From the IMG/VR virus record IMGVR_UViG_3300011113_000416, positions 1 through 36,059 of that record: a stretch of DNA of 36,059 bases, one strand, 5' to 3'. The translations under genes and the position numbers were made by a program. The notes below the pieces were generated by a model. The model had not been told where the DNA came from, made no database searches, and was given only the letters and a program-made list of their open reading frames with translations. Positions within the stretch are counted from its first letter, which is position 1, and each line of letters starts with the position of its first letter. Positions 21,520 to 30,164 of the stretch are shown here, piece by piece. The stretch comes from a virus.

Positions 21520-22124
21520 AGTACTACTGCATCACGCTCGCCGAGACGCCGGAGCGCACAGAGCACGCGAGGGCGCAGGCCGCGAAGGCCGGCATTGAGC
21601 TCGACTTCATCCAGGGCATCTTCGGCAAGACGATGCAGGTCAAGTCCGAGATCCCGATGCACTCGGACTATTTCGTGACCCGCGGCGCGACCTGTCTGGT
21701 GTTGTCGTGGCACATCGCGTGGCAAATCGCGTGGCGCGAGGGACACGAGGAGTTCGTGATATTCGAGGACGACATCTTGCTGCCGGACGACTTCCAGCAG
21801 CGCTTTGCGCAGGTGCGCGCCGAGACGCCCGACTGGTGCGACCTCGTGTACCTCAACTCCTGTTGCACGGACCAGAAGCCGGCGAAGAAGGAGTCGGCGA
21901 ACCTCTGGGAGATCAAGTACCCGCTCTGCACGGCGGCCATCTGGCACCGCCGGCGCGCGATACCGACCCTGCAGGCGTACACCAAGCCCGCGAACACGCC
22001 CGTCGACATCCTGCTCGAGTGGTACGCTTTGCCGCACCTGCGGGTCTTGACGGTGGTGCCGCCGCTTGTCGCGCAGGCGACGCAGGACCTGCCCGTTCCG
22101 ATGCCCTCGACCATCCACATGTGA
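21516..22124 (+). CDS. Glycosyltransferase family 25 protein
   Basis: A 202-residue protein starting in the stop of the methyltransferase. It starts MKYYCITLAETPERTEHAR (the GT25 I-x-L-x-x-x-x-x-R start), then LSWHIAWQIA where GT25 proteins have S-H-x-x-x-W, and FVIFEDDILLPDDF with the E-D-D metal site. A C-terminal segment IWHRRRAIPTL and VPPLVAQ completes the domain. GT25 enzymes transfer sugars in LPS synthesis. Here it may alter host surface sugars or decorate the virion. Confidence 0.8.
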   Translation: MKYYCITLAETPERTEHARAQAAKAGIELDFIQGIFGKTMQVKSEIPMHSDYFVTRGATCLVLSWHIAWQIAWREGHEEFVIFEDDILLPDDFQQRFAQVRAETPDWCDLVYLNSCCTDQKPAKKESANLWEIKYPLCTAAIWHRRRAIPTLQAYTKPANTPVDILLEWYALPHLRVLTVVPPLVAQATQDLPVPMPSTIHM

Positions 22125-22131
22125 GGAGACG

Positions 22132-23157
22132 ATGAATGCTAAAGCCAAGCGACGTCGCGCTGTTCCAGCGCCGCCTCGACCGGAAGGCCCCGTCGAAGCC
22201 CCAGAAGCCGGAGCCGCCGGAGCCGCCGAAGGGCGGCGGGAAGCCCCCGCCGGCTGCGCCTTCCCGGCGGGCGGCCTAGTCCTACTAGACCAGCTCCCGG
22301 CGTCGGCCTTCCGGCGCATCGAGATACCGGGCGAGGCGTACGCGCCCTGCAACCCGTCCATCGCCGCAGATGGCGCGGGGAATCTCGCGTGCATTGTCCG
22401 CACGGTCAACTACGAGCTGGGCGAGGAGGACGGGATCTGGTTCCGCGGCGACCCGGCGCCGAACACCCGTAACTGGTTCGTGCCCATAGGCTCAAATCTT
22501 GAGCCTGGCGCGCCGGTGCTTGTCGATGACATCGACCTGCGCCGCGGCCGCCCGGTGTGCGAGCACGGCCTCGAGGACGCGCGGCTCTTTTGGCAGGGCG
22601 GCGCGTGGTGGTTCACGGCGACGGGCCTGCACCACGGCGCGCGGGTGCGCACGACGATGGTGCTGTGCCGCCTGAACAACTCGCGGGTGGACGTGATGCA
22701 GGTCCTGCACAGTCCGCACGGTCGGCCGACCGAGAAGAACTGGATGCCGTGCGTGCGCGGCGACCGTCTGGGGTACGTCTACTCGCACCACGTCGCCGAG
22801 TCCTACGAGCTGTCGCCGCCGAAGCGTTTGCATATCGGGTACTTCCCCGACCTCGAGGGGTGGTCCGGCGGCTCGCAGATCGTGCCCTTTGAGGGCGGCC
22901 TCCTCGGGGTCGTGCACCAGCGCCGCAAGCACCGCAACCGGGTGCATTACGTGCACCGGGTGGTGCGCTACGGCGAGAACCTGGACCCGATCAAGGCCGG
23001 GCGCGAGTTCTGCTTCCGCGGCGAGCAGGTCGAGTTCTGCGCGGGCCTCGTGCAGCACGGCGAGGGGTTCGTGATGAGCTTCGGGGTCAAGGACCGCGAG
23101 GCGTGGCTGGTTTCGTTGACCGCCGGCCAGATTTCGGCGCTTTTGGCGCGAGAATAG
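22132..23157 (+). CDS. GH130-like five-bladed beta-propeller protein
   Basis: A 341-residue protein with GAGGAG before the ATG. Residues 1-50 are a low-complexity Pro/Ala/Arg tract. Then come motifs that recall GH130/GH43-type propellers: YAPCNPSIAADG, HGLEDARLFWQGGAWW, TEKNWMPCVRGDRLGYVY, GGSQIVPFEGGLLGVVHQRR, and EFCAGLVQHGEGFVMSFGVKD. Such proteins phosphorolyse or hydrolyse mannosides, and related ones occur next to glycosyltransferases. Catalysis here is unproven. It closes a three-gene sugar cassette between terminase and portal. Confidence 0.65.
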   Translation: MNAKAKRRRAVPAPPRPEGPVEAPEAGAAGAAEGRREAPAGCAFPAGGLVLLDQLPASAFRRIEIPGEAYAPCNPSIAADGAGNLACIVRTVNYELGEEDGIWFRGDPAPNTRNWFVPIGSNLEPGAPVLVDDIDLRRGRPVCEHGLEDARLFWQGGAWWFTATGLHHGARVRTTMVLCRLNNSRVDVMQVLHSPHGRPTEKNWMPCVRGDRLGYVYSHHVAESYELSPPKRLHIGYFPDLEGWSGGSQIVPFEGGLLGVVHQRRKHRNRVHYVHRVVRYGENLDPIKAGREFCFRGEQVEFCAGLVQHGEGFVMSFGVKDREAWLVSLTAGQISALLARE

Positions 23158-23191
23158 GTATACCCACAACTTCGGCACGGGTGCCGGTTTC

Positions 23192-25381
23192 ATGTACAAC
23201 GCTGACGGTTCCATGATCGAGCAGACCGAGGAGGCTGTCGGCCTGCGTGAGCCGATGGACGACGCCGACCTCGAGTCCCTTGTCGGGTCCGAGCTGACCG
23301 ACGCCACGTCGTTCGTGGACTCGGAGCTCTCGCCCGTCCGTGCCCGTGCGATCCAGTATTACCGCGGCGAGCCGTTCGGCAACGAGGAAGAGGGCCGCTC
23401 GCAGGTCGTCTCGACCGACGTGCGCGACACCATCAACGGCGTCATGCCGTCGCTCATGCGGGTGTTCTTCGGCTCGAAGAAGGTGGTGCAGTTCGTGCCG
23501 CGCGGCCCGGAGGACGTCGCGTCCGCCGAGCAGGCGACGGACTACGTCAATTTCATCTTCACGCAGGACAACAACGGCTTCCTTCTCTGCCACAGCGTCT
23601 TCAAGGACGCGCTGCGCGGCGCGCTCGGCGTCGCCAAGTATTACTGGGAGGAGAAGGTCGAGGTCAAGACCGAGCACTACAGCGGCCTCGACGAGTCGTC
23701 GCTGACGCTGCTCTTGAACGAGCCGGGCGTGGTCGGCAGCGCCGTGCAGTCGATGGACGACCCGTCGTACCAGCCCCCGGTGGACCCGATGACGGGTGCG
23801 CCCGTGGTGGACCCGATGACGGGCCTGCCGCCGCCGGCGCCGCAGATCTACTCGGTCGAGCTCAAGCGTGAGACGAAGGACGGCCGCGTGGTCGTCGAGG
23901 CCGTCCCGCCCGAGGAGTTCCTCATCGACCGCCGCGCGCGCTCGGTGGAGGACGCGACGCTGGTCGCGCACCGTCGCATGATGCGCGTCTCCGACCTCGT
24001 GGCCCTCGGCTACGACGAGGACGAGGTGCGCGCGCAGATGGGCGCCTTCGAGCTCGACACCAACGACGAATACATCGCCCGCAACCCCTACGCGGAGTCC
24101 TACGGCCCGGGCGGCACGCAGGACGACAAGCGCGTGCTCTACGTCGAGGCGTACGTGCGCGTCGACTTCGACCGCGACGGCATCTCGGAGCTGCGCAAGG
24201 TCTGCACCATCGGCCCCGGCTACAAGGTCGTGATGAACGAGCCGTGCTCGCACCGCCCGTTCGCCACCTTCTGCCCCGACCCCGAGCCGCACGCGCTCAT
24301 CGGCCTGTCCATCTTCGACATGACCGCGGACCTGCAGCGCATCAAGTCGGCCATCATGCGCAACATGATGGACTCGCTGTCGCTGTCGATCCACCCGCGC
24401 ATCGGCGTGGTCGAGGGTCAGGCGAACATGGACGACGTGCTGAACACCGAGGTCGGTGGCGTCATCCGTATGCGCCAGGCCGGCGCCGTGCAGCCCTTCA
24501 GCGTGCCCTTCGTGGGCCAGGCCGCGTTCCCGATGCTCGAGTACCTCGACAGCGTGCGCGAGACGCGCACGGGCATGTCGAAGGCTGCTATGGGCCTCGA
24601 CGCGGGCGCACTCCAGAGCACCACCCGCGCGGCTGTCGCCGCGACCGTCAGCGCCGCGCAGCAGCATCTTGAGCTGATCGCCCGCGTCTTTGCAGAGACC
24701 GGGATGCGCGCCCTGTTCAAGGGCATTCTCAAGCTGGTCGTGGAGAACCAAGACCGCCCGCGGGTGGTGCGCCTTCGCAACCAATGGGTGCCCATCGACC
24801 CGCGGTCGTGGAACTCGGGCATGGACGTCGAGGTGGATGTCGCGCTCGGCGGCGGCACCGAGGAGCAGAAGGTCGCGGTCCTGACCTCCATCGCGCAGAA
24901 GCAGGAGCAGATCCTCCAGACGATGGGGCCGATGAACCCGCTCGTGACGCCGCAGCAGTACCGCAACACGCTGGCGAAGCTGACCGAGTTCTCTGGCTTC
25001 AGAAACGCCGACGAGTTCTTCTTGAACCCGGCGACGATGCCGCCGCAGCCGCCCCCGCCGCCCCCGCCGCCTGACCCGGCGCAGATTCTCGCCCAGGTCG
25101 AGCAGCAGAAGATCATGGCGGACATCCAGAACAAGCAGGCCGAGCTCGAGATGAAGCGCCAGCAGATGCTGCTCGAGGACGACCGCGCGCGCGACAAGCA
25201 GGAGGCGGAGCTTATGCTGCGCGCCTACGAGGTGCAGCTGAAGTACGGCACGCAGCTCGACCTTGACGCCATCCGCGCCATGACCGAGCGGCCGCGCGTG
25301 GCGTCGCCCTCGGTGCAGAACCCGGTAATCCCTGAAATTGGTCCCGCGCCGCAGATAGGGCCGGGGCCGATGGCCGTGTGA
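23192..25381 (+). CDS. Portal protein, P22-like
   Basis: A 729-residue protein. It has the P22/podovirus portal pattern: an N-terminal YYRGEPFGNEEEGRSQVVSTDVRDTI, GVAKYYWEEKVEV, VPPEEFLIDRRARSVEDA, FATFCPDPEPHALIGLSIFDM, SAIMRNMMDSLSLS, and RTGMSKAAMGLDAGALQSTT. A short proline repeat (PMTGAPVVDPMTGLPPP) sits near residue 205. The C-terminal ~120 residues have a proline run and a long helix (barrel-type region). The start at 23192 lacks a good ribosome site; ATG 23213 is an alternative. It is the DNA channel of the procapsid. Confidence 0.9.
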   Translation: MYNADGSMIEQTEEAVGLREPMDDADLESLVGSELTDATSFVDSELSPVRARAIQYYRGEPFGNEEEGRSQVVSTDVRDTINGVMPSLMRVFFGSKKVVQFVPRGPEDVASAEQATDYVNFIFTQDNNGFLLCHSVFKDALRGALGVAKYYWEEKVEVKTEHYSGLDESSLTLLLNEPGVVGSAVQSMDDPSYQPPVDPMTGAPVVDPMTGLPPPAPQIYSVELKRETKDGRVVVEAVPPEEFLIDRRARSVEDATLVAHRRMMRVSDLVALGYDEDEVRAQMGAFELDTNDEYIARNPYAESYGPGGTQDDKRVLYVEAYVRVDFDRDGISELRKVCTIGPGYKVVMNEPCSHRPFATFCPDPEPHALIGLSIFDMTADLQRIKSAIMRNMMDSLSLSIHPRIGVVEGQANMDDVLNTEVGGVIRMRQAGAVQPFSVPFVGQAAFPMLEYLDSVRETRTGMSKAAMGLDAGALQSTTRAAVAATVSAAQQHLELIARVFAETGMRALFKGILKLVVENQDRPRVVRLRNQWVPIDPRSWNSGMDVEVDVALGGGTEEQKVAVLTSIAQKQEQILQTMGPMNPLVTPQQYRNTLAKLTEFSGFRNADEFFLNPATMPPQPPPPPPPPDPAQILAQVEQQKIMADIQNKQAELEMKRQQMLLEDDRARDKQEAELMLRAYEVQLKYGTQLDLDAIRAMTERPRVASPSVQNPVIPEIGPAPQIGPGPMAV

Positions 25382-25385
25382 TGCC

Positions 25386-26747
25386 ATGTCGGAGCCGCTA
25401 GAGGGGGTATTTGTTCCGCAGCCGCCGAATCCTAATGTCGCCCCTGCGGCCTACTTCCCCCAGTATTTCAACCAGGCGAACAACCAGCTCAAGTTGTATT
25501 TGAGCCTGTTGGCGTCGAACCAGCTCGAGATCGTCAAGTTCATCAACAAGCTGACGGACCTCAACTTGCTAGCAAAGAACAACTTTGATGCTTTCGGGCG
25601 GTTGCGTGTCTCGCAGCCGTTCACGCTCTTTGACAGCCAGAACAGGTACGCGGCGGACCCTGCCTTCGATACATCGCTGACTGGCTCGGGCACCTCCACC
25701 TTTTTGCCAAACGAGTCGGCCGTGAGCCTGGCCGTTACGACGGCCTCCGGCGACAAGGTGGTGCGCCAGACCAAGCGGTACTTCCCGTACCAGCCTGGGA
25801 AGAGCCTGTCGTTCCTCTCGACGTTCGTGATGTCCGCCGCCAAGGCGAACCTGCGCCAGCGCGTCGGGTACTTCGACGCCAATAACGGTCTTTTCTTGCA
25901 GCGCAACGGGACAGAGCTCTCGTTCATCATCCGCACCTACACCGGCGGTTCTGTCGACGACACCCGAAAGGTTGTCCAGTCTTCGTGGAACGGCGACCCG
26001 TTGGACGGGAGCGGCGCGAGCGGTATCACGCTCGACACCACAAAGGCGCAGATCATGTTCGCGGACTTTGAGTGGCTCGGCGTCGGTTCGGTGCGCGTCG
26101 GGTTCGTCATCGACGGCAAATACATCACGGCCCACACGTTCGACAACGCCAACCAAGTGACGGCGGTCTACATGCAGACCGCGACGCTGCCGCTGCGCAT
26201 CGAGATCGAGAACACGGCCGCGACCGCGAGCAGCTCGAGCATGAAGCAGATCTGCTCGACGGTGCTGTCGGAGGGCGGCTATGAGCAGACCTCTGTCGAG
26301 CGCGTGGCCCGAAGGTCCACGACGCTGACCGGCATCGGGACGTCGTTCGTTCCTCTGGTGTCGATCCGGCTCGCGTCTGATTCGCTCGGCGCGGTCATCT
26401 TGCCGAAGCAGGTGCGCGTGCTCCCGATCGCCAACGGCGAATACGAGATAGCGCTGGTTAGGAACGCGACGCTCACCGGCGCGTCCTACAACACGACGAC
26501 CTTTGCGAGCGTGGACTTTGATGTGACCGCGACCGCCATGTCTGGCGGCGATATCGTGTTGAATGAATACGCCACGGCGAGCAACCAAGCCGGCGCCCAG
26601 GCGCAGAACGATCTGCTCTACAACTTCGATATGCAGCTCGGCGCGACCATCGCCGGGACGAGTGATGTCTACACGGTCGCCGTCAGGATATTGAGCGGCA
26701 CCGGGTCTGCCATCGGTTCATTGGCTTTCTACGACTTGTCGGAATAG
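25386..26747 (+). CDS. Virion structural protein, beta-rich (head or neck fibre candidate)
   Basis: A 453-residue protein starting 4 bases after the portal stop. The N-terminal ~60 residues are helical (NQLKLYLSLLASNQLEIVKFINK). Then follows NFDAFGRLRVSQPFTLFDSQ, a segment I recognise from structural proteins of marine phages, and RYFPYQPGKSLSF. The rest is beta-strands of jelly-roll or fibre type (TLPLRIEIENTAATASSS). A coiled N-terminus with a beta-rich end suits a trimeric fibre or whisker. The precise location in the virion is not known. Confidence 0.65.
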   Translation: MSEPLEGVFVPQPPNPNVAPAAYFPQYFNQANNQLKLYLSLLASNQLEIVKFINKLTDLNLLAKNNFDAFGRLRVSQPFTLFDSQNRYAADPAFDTSLTGSGTSTFLPNESAVSLAVTTASGDKVVRQTKRYFPYQPGKSLSFLSTFVMSAAKANLRQRVGYFDANNGLFLQRNGTELSFIIRTYTGGSVDDTRKVVQSSWNGDPLDGSGASGITLDTTKAQIMFADFEWLGVGSVRVGFVIDGKYITAHTFDNANQVTAVYMQTATLPLRIEIENTAATASSSSMKQICSTVLSEGGYEQTSVERVARRSTTLTGIGTSFVPLVSIRLASDSLGAVILPKQVRVLPIANGEYEIALVRNATLTGASYNTTTFASVDFDVTATAMSGGDIVLNEYATASNQAGAQAQNDLLYNFDMQLGATIAGTSDVYTVAVRILSGTGSAIGSLAFYDLSE

Positions 26748-26754
26748 GTGACTC

Positions 26755-27780
26755 ATGAGCAATGCATACATGGGCCAGCGCCAGTTCTCGCCCTCTCCCA
26801 TGATGGGAGGATATGGCGGCTATGAACGCCCTTACCACACGGGAGCGTTTGGCCCTCCGGCCGGTGGCGGCTTTGACGCGAGCCGCGACTTCGCCGGCAT
26901 GGGCGGCTTCGGCGGCTTCGGGGGCGGCTACGGTTCGCCCTACGGTGGCGGCTACGGCACGCAGTTCGGCGGCTTCGACATGGGCGGCGGCTTTGGCGGC
27001 TTTCAGCGGCCCTCGCCGATGCCCCAGTTCCAGCCGACCGTGAACGACCTCTTCGGGCAGTATTTCTCGCAGCAGTATTACGGTGGTCCGGCCTTCAATC
27101 CGTTCGCGGCGACGTCGATGTTCGGCGGCGGCTTCGGCGGCGGCCGTGGCGGCGGCATGGGCGCCCGGATGCGCCGCCGGCGTCAGATGTTCGAGGACTT
27201 TTTCCAACCGGAGCAGCCGCCGCAGACGCTGCCCGCTCCGCAGCCGGCGCCGCAGATGAGGCCGCAGCCTATACGGCCGCCGCAGATGGCTCCGCAGCCG
27301 AGCGAGCCGATGATGTACGCCGGCGGCAGCCCCAACTTCGACATGACGGGCACGCGCGAGCTGCAGGCTCTTCCGCAGCCGATGCCGATGTTCCAGCCGC
27401 TGCCGCAGCCGTACATGGGGGGCTTCTCGTTCCCTTTTGACCAAACCCTGCCGGCCAAGAGTGAGGCGCTCCCCGCGCCTGCCGCGCAGGGTGTTGAGTC
27501 GATCATGCCGGTGCCGGCGCAGGATGCGCCCGTCACCGCGCCGCCGGTCTACGATTTTGCGCCGCTGCCGCAGCCCGCGCCGTTTGTCGAGCCGCTGCCG
27601 TTCATCCCGATGATTCCTTCCGTTGAGCCGCCGCTGCCGACGTACTTTGAGCCGCTGCCGTTCATCCCGGCCCCCGCGCCGCCGGTGCAGGATCTGTTCA
27701 TTGAGCCCGCGCTGGAGCCGGTGGTGCCGTCTCCCTTCATGCGGCCCTCGCGTGGTATGTTTGGGACAGGCTTTCGTTGA
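26755..27780 (+). CDS. Low-complexity Gly/Tyr/Phe- and Pro-rich protein
   Basis: A 341-residue protein with AGGTGACTC before the ATG. Residues 15-140 are rich in Gly with spaced Tyr, Phe and Met (FGGFGGGYGSPYGGGYG). An Arg patch (RMRRRR) lies near residue 142. Residues 150-330 are Pro/Gln-rich with repeats of FxPLPQP and EPLPFIP. No folded domain is seen. It resembles disordered or prion-like proteins. Its place between structural genes and small basic proteins suggests a virion or assembly role. Confidence 0.7.
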   Translation: MSNAYMGQRQFSPSPMMGGYGGYERPYHTGAFGPPAGGGFDASRDFAGMGGFGGFGGGYGSPYGGGYGTQFGGFDMGGGFGGFQRPSPMPQFQPTVNDLFGQYFSQQYYGGPAFNPFAATSMFGGGFGGGRGGGMGARMRRRRQMFEDFFQPEQPPQTLPAPQPAPQMRPQPIRPPQMAPQPSEPMMYAGGSPNFDMTGTRELQALPQPMPMFQPLPQPYMGGFSFPFDQTLPAKSEALPAPAAQGVESIMPVPAQDAPVTAPPVYDFAPLPQPAPFVEPLPFIPMIPSVEPPLPTYFEPLPFIPAPAPPVQDLFIEPALEPVVPSPFMRPSRGMFGTGFR

Positions 27781-27789
27781 GGTGACACC

Positions 27790-27939
27790 ATGAAGCAGGG
27801 ACTTTATTCGAACATCTGGGCCAAGCGCGAGCGCATCGCGGCCGGCAGCGGCGAGAAGATGCGCAAGCCTGGGGCGAAGGGCGCGCCGACGGCAAAGGCT
27901 TTCAAGGCCGCGGCGAAGACGGCCAAGAAGCGCAAGTGA
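27790..27939 (+). CDS. Small basic conserved phage protein
   Basis: A 49-residue protein with a TGAGGTGAC ribosome site. It starts MKQGLYSNIWAKRERIAAG, then SGEKMRKPGAKGAPTAKAF, and ends with Lys/Ala repeats. This family is very common in phages close to the portal/capsid block. It carries many positive charges and no Cys, and could bind DNA. Function unknown. Its stop overlaps the next GTG. Confidence 0.75.
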   Translation: MKQGLYSNIWAKRERIAAGSGEKMRKPGAKGAPTAKAFKAAAKTAKKRK

Positions 27940-28268
27940 AGACCCCGGCGTGGCAACGCGCCGCCGGGAAAAACCCGCGCGGCGGCTTGAACGCGAAGGG
28001 CCGCGCGTCGTACAAGGCCGAGACGGGCGGCACGCTGAAGGCGCCCGTGAAGGGCGCGCCGACCACGCCGGAGCAGATGCGCAGGAAGGGGTCGTTCCTG
28101 ACGCGCATGGGTTCGATGCCTGGGCTGCTCACCGACGAGCAGGGCGACAAGACGCGCCTCAAGTTGAGCCTCGAGGCGTGGGGGCATCGCGGAGACAAGG
28201 CGAGCGCGGTCGCAAAGGGGCGGCGGCTCTTGGAGCGGTACAGGAAGCGAAAAGATGGCGGAGCGTAA
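27936..28268 (+). CDS. DUF6321-type protein
   Basis: A 110-residue protein from a GTG overlapping the preceding stop. The pattern TPAWQRAAGKNPRGGLNAKG, RASYKAETGGTLKAPVKG and RRKGSFLTRMGSM, followed by LSLEAWGHRGDKAS and a basic helix, matches DUF6321. It is basic and compact. It pairs with the upstream small basic protein in many phage genomes, which suggests a joint role near the DNA or head. Confidence 0.75.
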   Translation: MKTPAWQRAAGKNPRGGLNAKGRASYKAETGGTLKAPVKGAPTTPEQMRRKGSFLTRMGSMPGLLTDEQGDKTRLKLSLEAWGHRGDKASAVAKGRRLLERYRKRKDGGA

Positions 28269-29712
28269 GGCGTGGTGGGAAATCCTGCGCGATCAGTTTG
28301 CGTCGCGCGGTTTGCTGGACCCGGAGTCAGAGCGGGTCCAAGAGACCGTGCGCGCGGCCCCCGCCGCGCAGCGTCAGGCCCGCGGCCTGCTGTCGCTTGA
28401 CCCGCAGGCCGAGAGCGACACCGCGCTCGAGATGGGCCTCGGGGCGCTGCCCGGCGTCGGCCAGGCGATGGCGCTGCGCGATCTGGAGCGGGCGCGAAGG
28501 GCGAGAGACCCGGAGGCCGCGGCATGGGCGGCGAGTAATTTTATCCCCTTCGGCAGGATCATGGACTCTGTACGCGGAAGGGCTCCCGTCTTAAATATGG
28601 CTCCACCAGACGGGAGTAATTTTCCCGGCAACGCGCTGGAGGTTGTCACAGAAGATGCCCCGTATTTCAACCTTGAGGGGATAACGACCCAACCTTCAAG
28701 AAAGGTCGACATCCCAAGGTATAACCCGCCGCGCGGCGCCCCTGCATATATGCAGCGCCTTATGAATAACCCAGAGGCATACGATAGGGTGCTCTCTTGG
28801 GCCAGGCGAGGCATGACCGACGAGGGCCTCGGCTGGTACAACACGGAAGAGCTCCGAAAAGAATTTGTGAAAGAATTCGGAGAAGAAATTGGCCAGAAAA
28901 ACTACGAGAGATACATCGACCTCGTGGCGGCCACCAGCGCCGGCGCAAAGACTCCAGCCAACGCAAAGATAGCGTCCTATTACTATGTCCAAGGGGCGCA
29001 GGGACAGCCGGCGACCAAGCCGCCAAAAGGGTCTGGGTACGGCCACAAGATGCAGGCGCTGCACTTCAAGAATGCGGCAGAGATACTTGCCGGGGGCCAA
29101 CTTGACCCTATCGCCAACCCAAAAAGGTACACGTTTGGAGAAAACCTCAAGGGGAACTGGGACTTCGCAACGGTCGACAAGCACAACGTGCGCGCGTTTG
29201 CGATAGCGTCTCGTGATCCAGACTTTATCGAGACTAGACTGGCAGACCCAGCCGGGACGCCGGCGCCAGAGTGGTGGAATCCAAAAAAATACGGCGCATG
29301 GGACCCCGAAAAGTTTAACCCGCGAGAATTCACCCAAAAGAACAAGATAAAGTGGGAGACGATTCCGCCGACATGGTTTAAGGAAGCGCCGACCAAGACC
29401 GACTACAAGGCGTTTGAGGACTTGAACAAGAGAATCGCTAAAGACCTCGGCGTGTCTCCGGCAGCCGCTCAAGCCGCGCTTTGGCTTGGTGCTGGTGACG
29501 TCACGGGCCTTGGGTCTCCTCCGGTCGCGTTTATGAAAATCATAGAGGGCAGGATTGCAGAGACGGCAAAAAAGAGAGGCATCTCAAAAGAGCAGGCCCT
29601 AAAAGAATTTATTCGTGGACAAAGAGCGCTTCTACAGTTTGGTGGATTAGCCGTCGGCGCCGGCCTGCTTGGCGCGGCACAAAACGGAGAAGGTACACAA
29701 AATGCCCAGTAA
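28255..29712 (+). CDS. Conserved phage protein of unknown function (TVDKH motif)
   Basis: A 485-residue protein that overlaps the previous gene by 14 bases. Residues 1-95 are Ala-rich and helical like those of other virion proteins here. Residues about 150-430 form a conserved domain with YERYIDLVAATSAGAKTPAN, GYGHKMQALHFKNA, ENLKGNWDFATVDKHNVRAF, DLGVSPAAAQAALWLGAG and EFIRGQRALL. I know this domain from other phage structural regions without a function. The V-D-x-H-x-x-R segment resembles the HhH-GPD glycosylase signature, perhaps by chance. From about 28540 base composition shifts to more A/T, so the domain was probably acquired. Confidence 0.65.
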   Translation: MAERKAWWEILRDQFASRGLLDPESERVQETVRAAPAAQRQARGLLSLDPQAESDTALEMGLGALPGVGQAMALRDLERARRARDPEAAAWAASNFIPFGRIMDSVRGRAPVLNMAPPDGSNFPGNALEVVTEDAPYFNLEGITTQPSRKVDIPRYNPPRGAPAYMQRLMNNPEAYDRVLSWARRGMTDEGLGWYNTEELRKEFVKEFGEEIGQKNYERYIDLVAATSAGAKTPANAKIASYYYVQGAQGQPATKPPKGSGYGHKMQALHFKNAAEILAGGQLDPIANPKRYTFGENLKGNWDFATVDKHNVRAFAIASRDPDFIETRLADPAGTPAPEWWNPKKYGAWDPEKFNPREFTQKNKIKWETIPPTWFKEAPTKTDYKAFEDLNKRIAKDLGVSPAAAQAALWLGAGDVTGLGSPPVAFMKIIEGRIAETAKKRGISKEQALKEFIRGQRALLQFGGLAVGAGLLGAAQNGEGTQNAQ

Positions 29713-29872
29713 GTCAGCAAAACAAGCCCGCCTCATGGCCGCGGCCGCCCACGACCCCGCCTTCGCCAAAAAGGTCGGCGTGCCGGTGAAGGTGGCGAAG
29801 GAGTTCAACAAGGCCGACAAGGGCGGCAAGCTCCTGCGCCGCAAGCGCCCGAAGAGCGGCCTCCTCGCTTGA
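29702..29872 (+). CDS. Small basic conserved phage protein (MPSKSAKQARLMAAAAHD type)
   Basis: A 56-residue protein starting within the end of the preceding gene (11-bp overlap). The sequence MPSKSAKQARLMAAAAHDPA, then FAKKVGVPVKVAKEFNKADK, and RRKRPKSG is a widespread phage type found close to portal and scaffold genes. It is highly basic. Unknown function; a DNA- or capsid-binding accessory is plausible. Confidence 0.75.
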   Translation: MPSKSAKQARLMAAAAHDPAFAKKVGVPVKVAKEFNKADKGGKLLRRKRPKSGLLA

Positions 29873-30138
29873 CCGAGCGCGACCTCTACGGTGACCAGCG
29901 CCGCGGCGCGGAGGCGCGCGCTCTCCTCGAGAGTCCCGCCCTGGAGGATGCATTCAAGACCCTCGAGGCCGAGTACCTCAAGGCGTGGCGCGAGAGCAAG
30001 CCCGCCGACCAGGAGGAGCGCGAGCGGCTCTGGCTCGCGGTCGGCATCTTGGGCGAGATCAAGCGCCACCTGCGCATCGTCGTGGACGCCGGCGCGATGG
30101 CGAAGCGGGACATCGACAAGTTGAGCGGTAGGAAGTGA
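29869..30138 (+). CDS. Small helical protein upstream of scaffold (TTG start)
   Basis: An 89-residue protein. The start is most likely TTG 29869, overlapping the previous TGA (TTGA). It is all-helical and amphipathic: EARALLESPALEDAFKTLEAEYLKAW, ERERLWLAVGILGEIKRHL, and AKRDIDKLSGRK. Similar proteins sit just before the scaffold in other podoviruses of this kind. It may assist head assembly; this is inferred from its place. Confidence 0.7.
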   Translation: MTERDLYGDQRRGAEARALLESPALEDAFKTLEAEYLKAWRESKPADQEERERLWLAVGILGEIKRHLRIVVDAGAMAKRDIDKLSGRK

Positions 30139-30164
30139 CCGCTTGAATCCCGCACAATAGGGTT

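Noticed and set aside
23087-25387. Long minus-strand open frame of 766 codons opposite the portal
   Set aside because: The portal on the plus strand is unmistakable; the antisense product is Arg/Val/His-rich low complexity.
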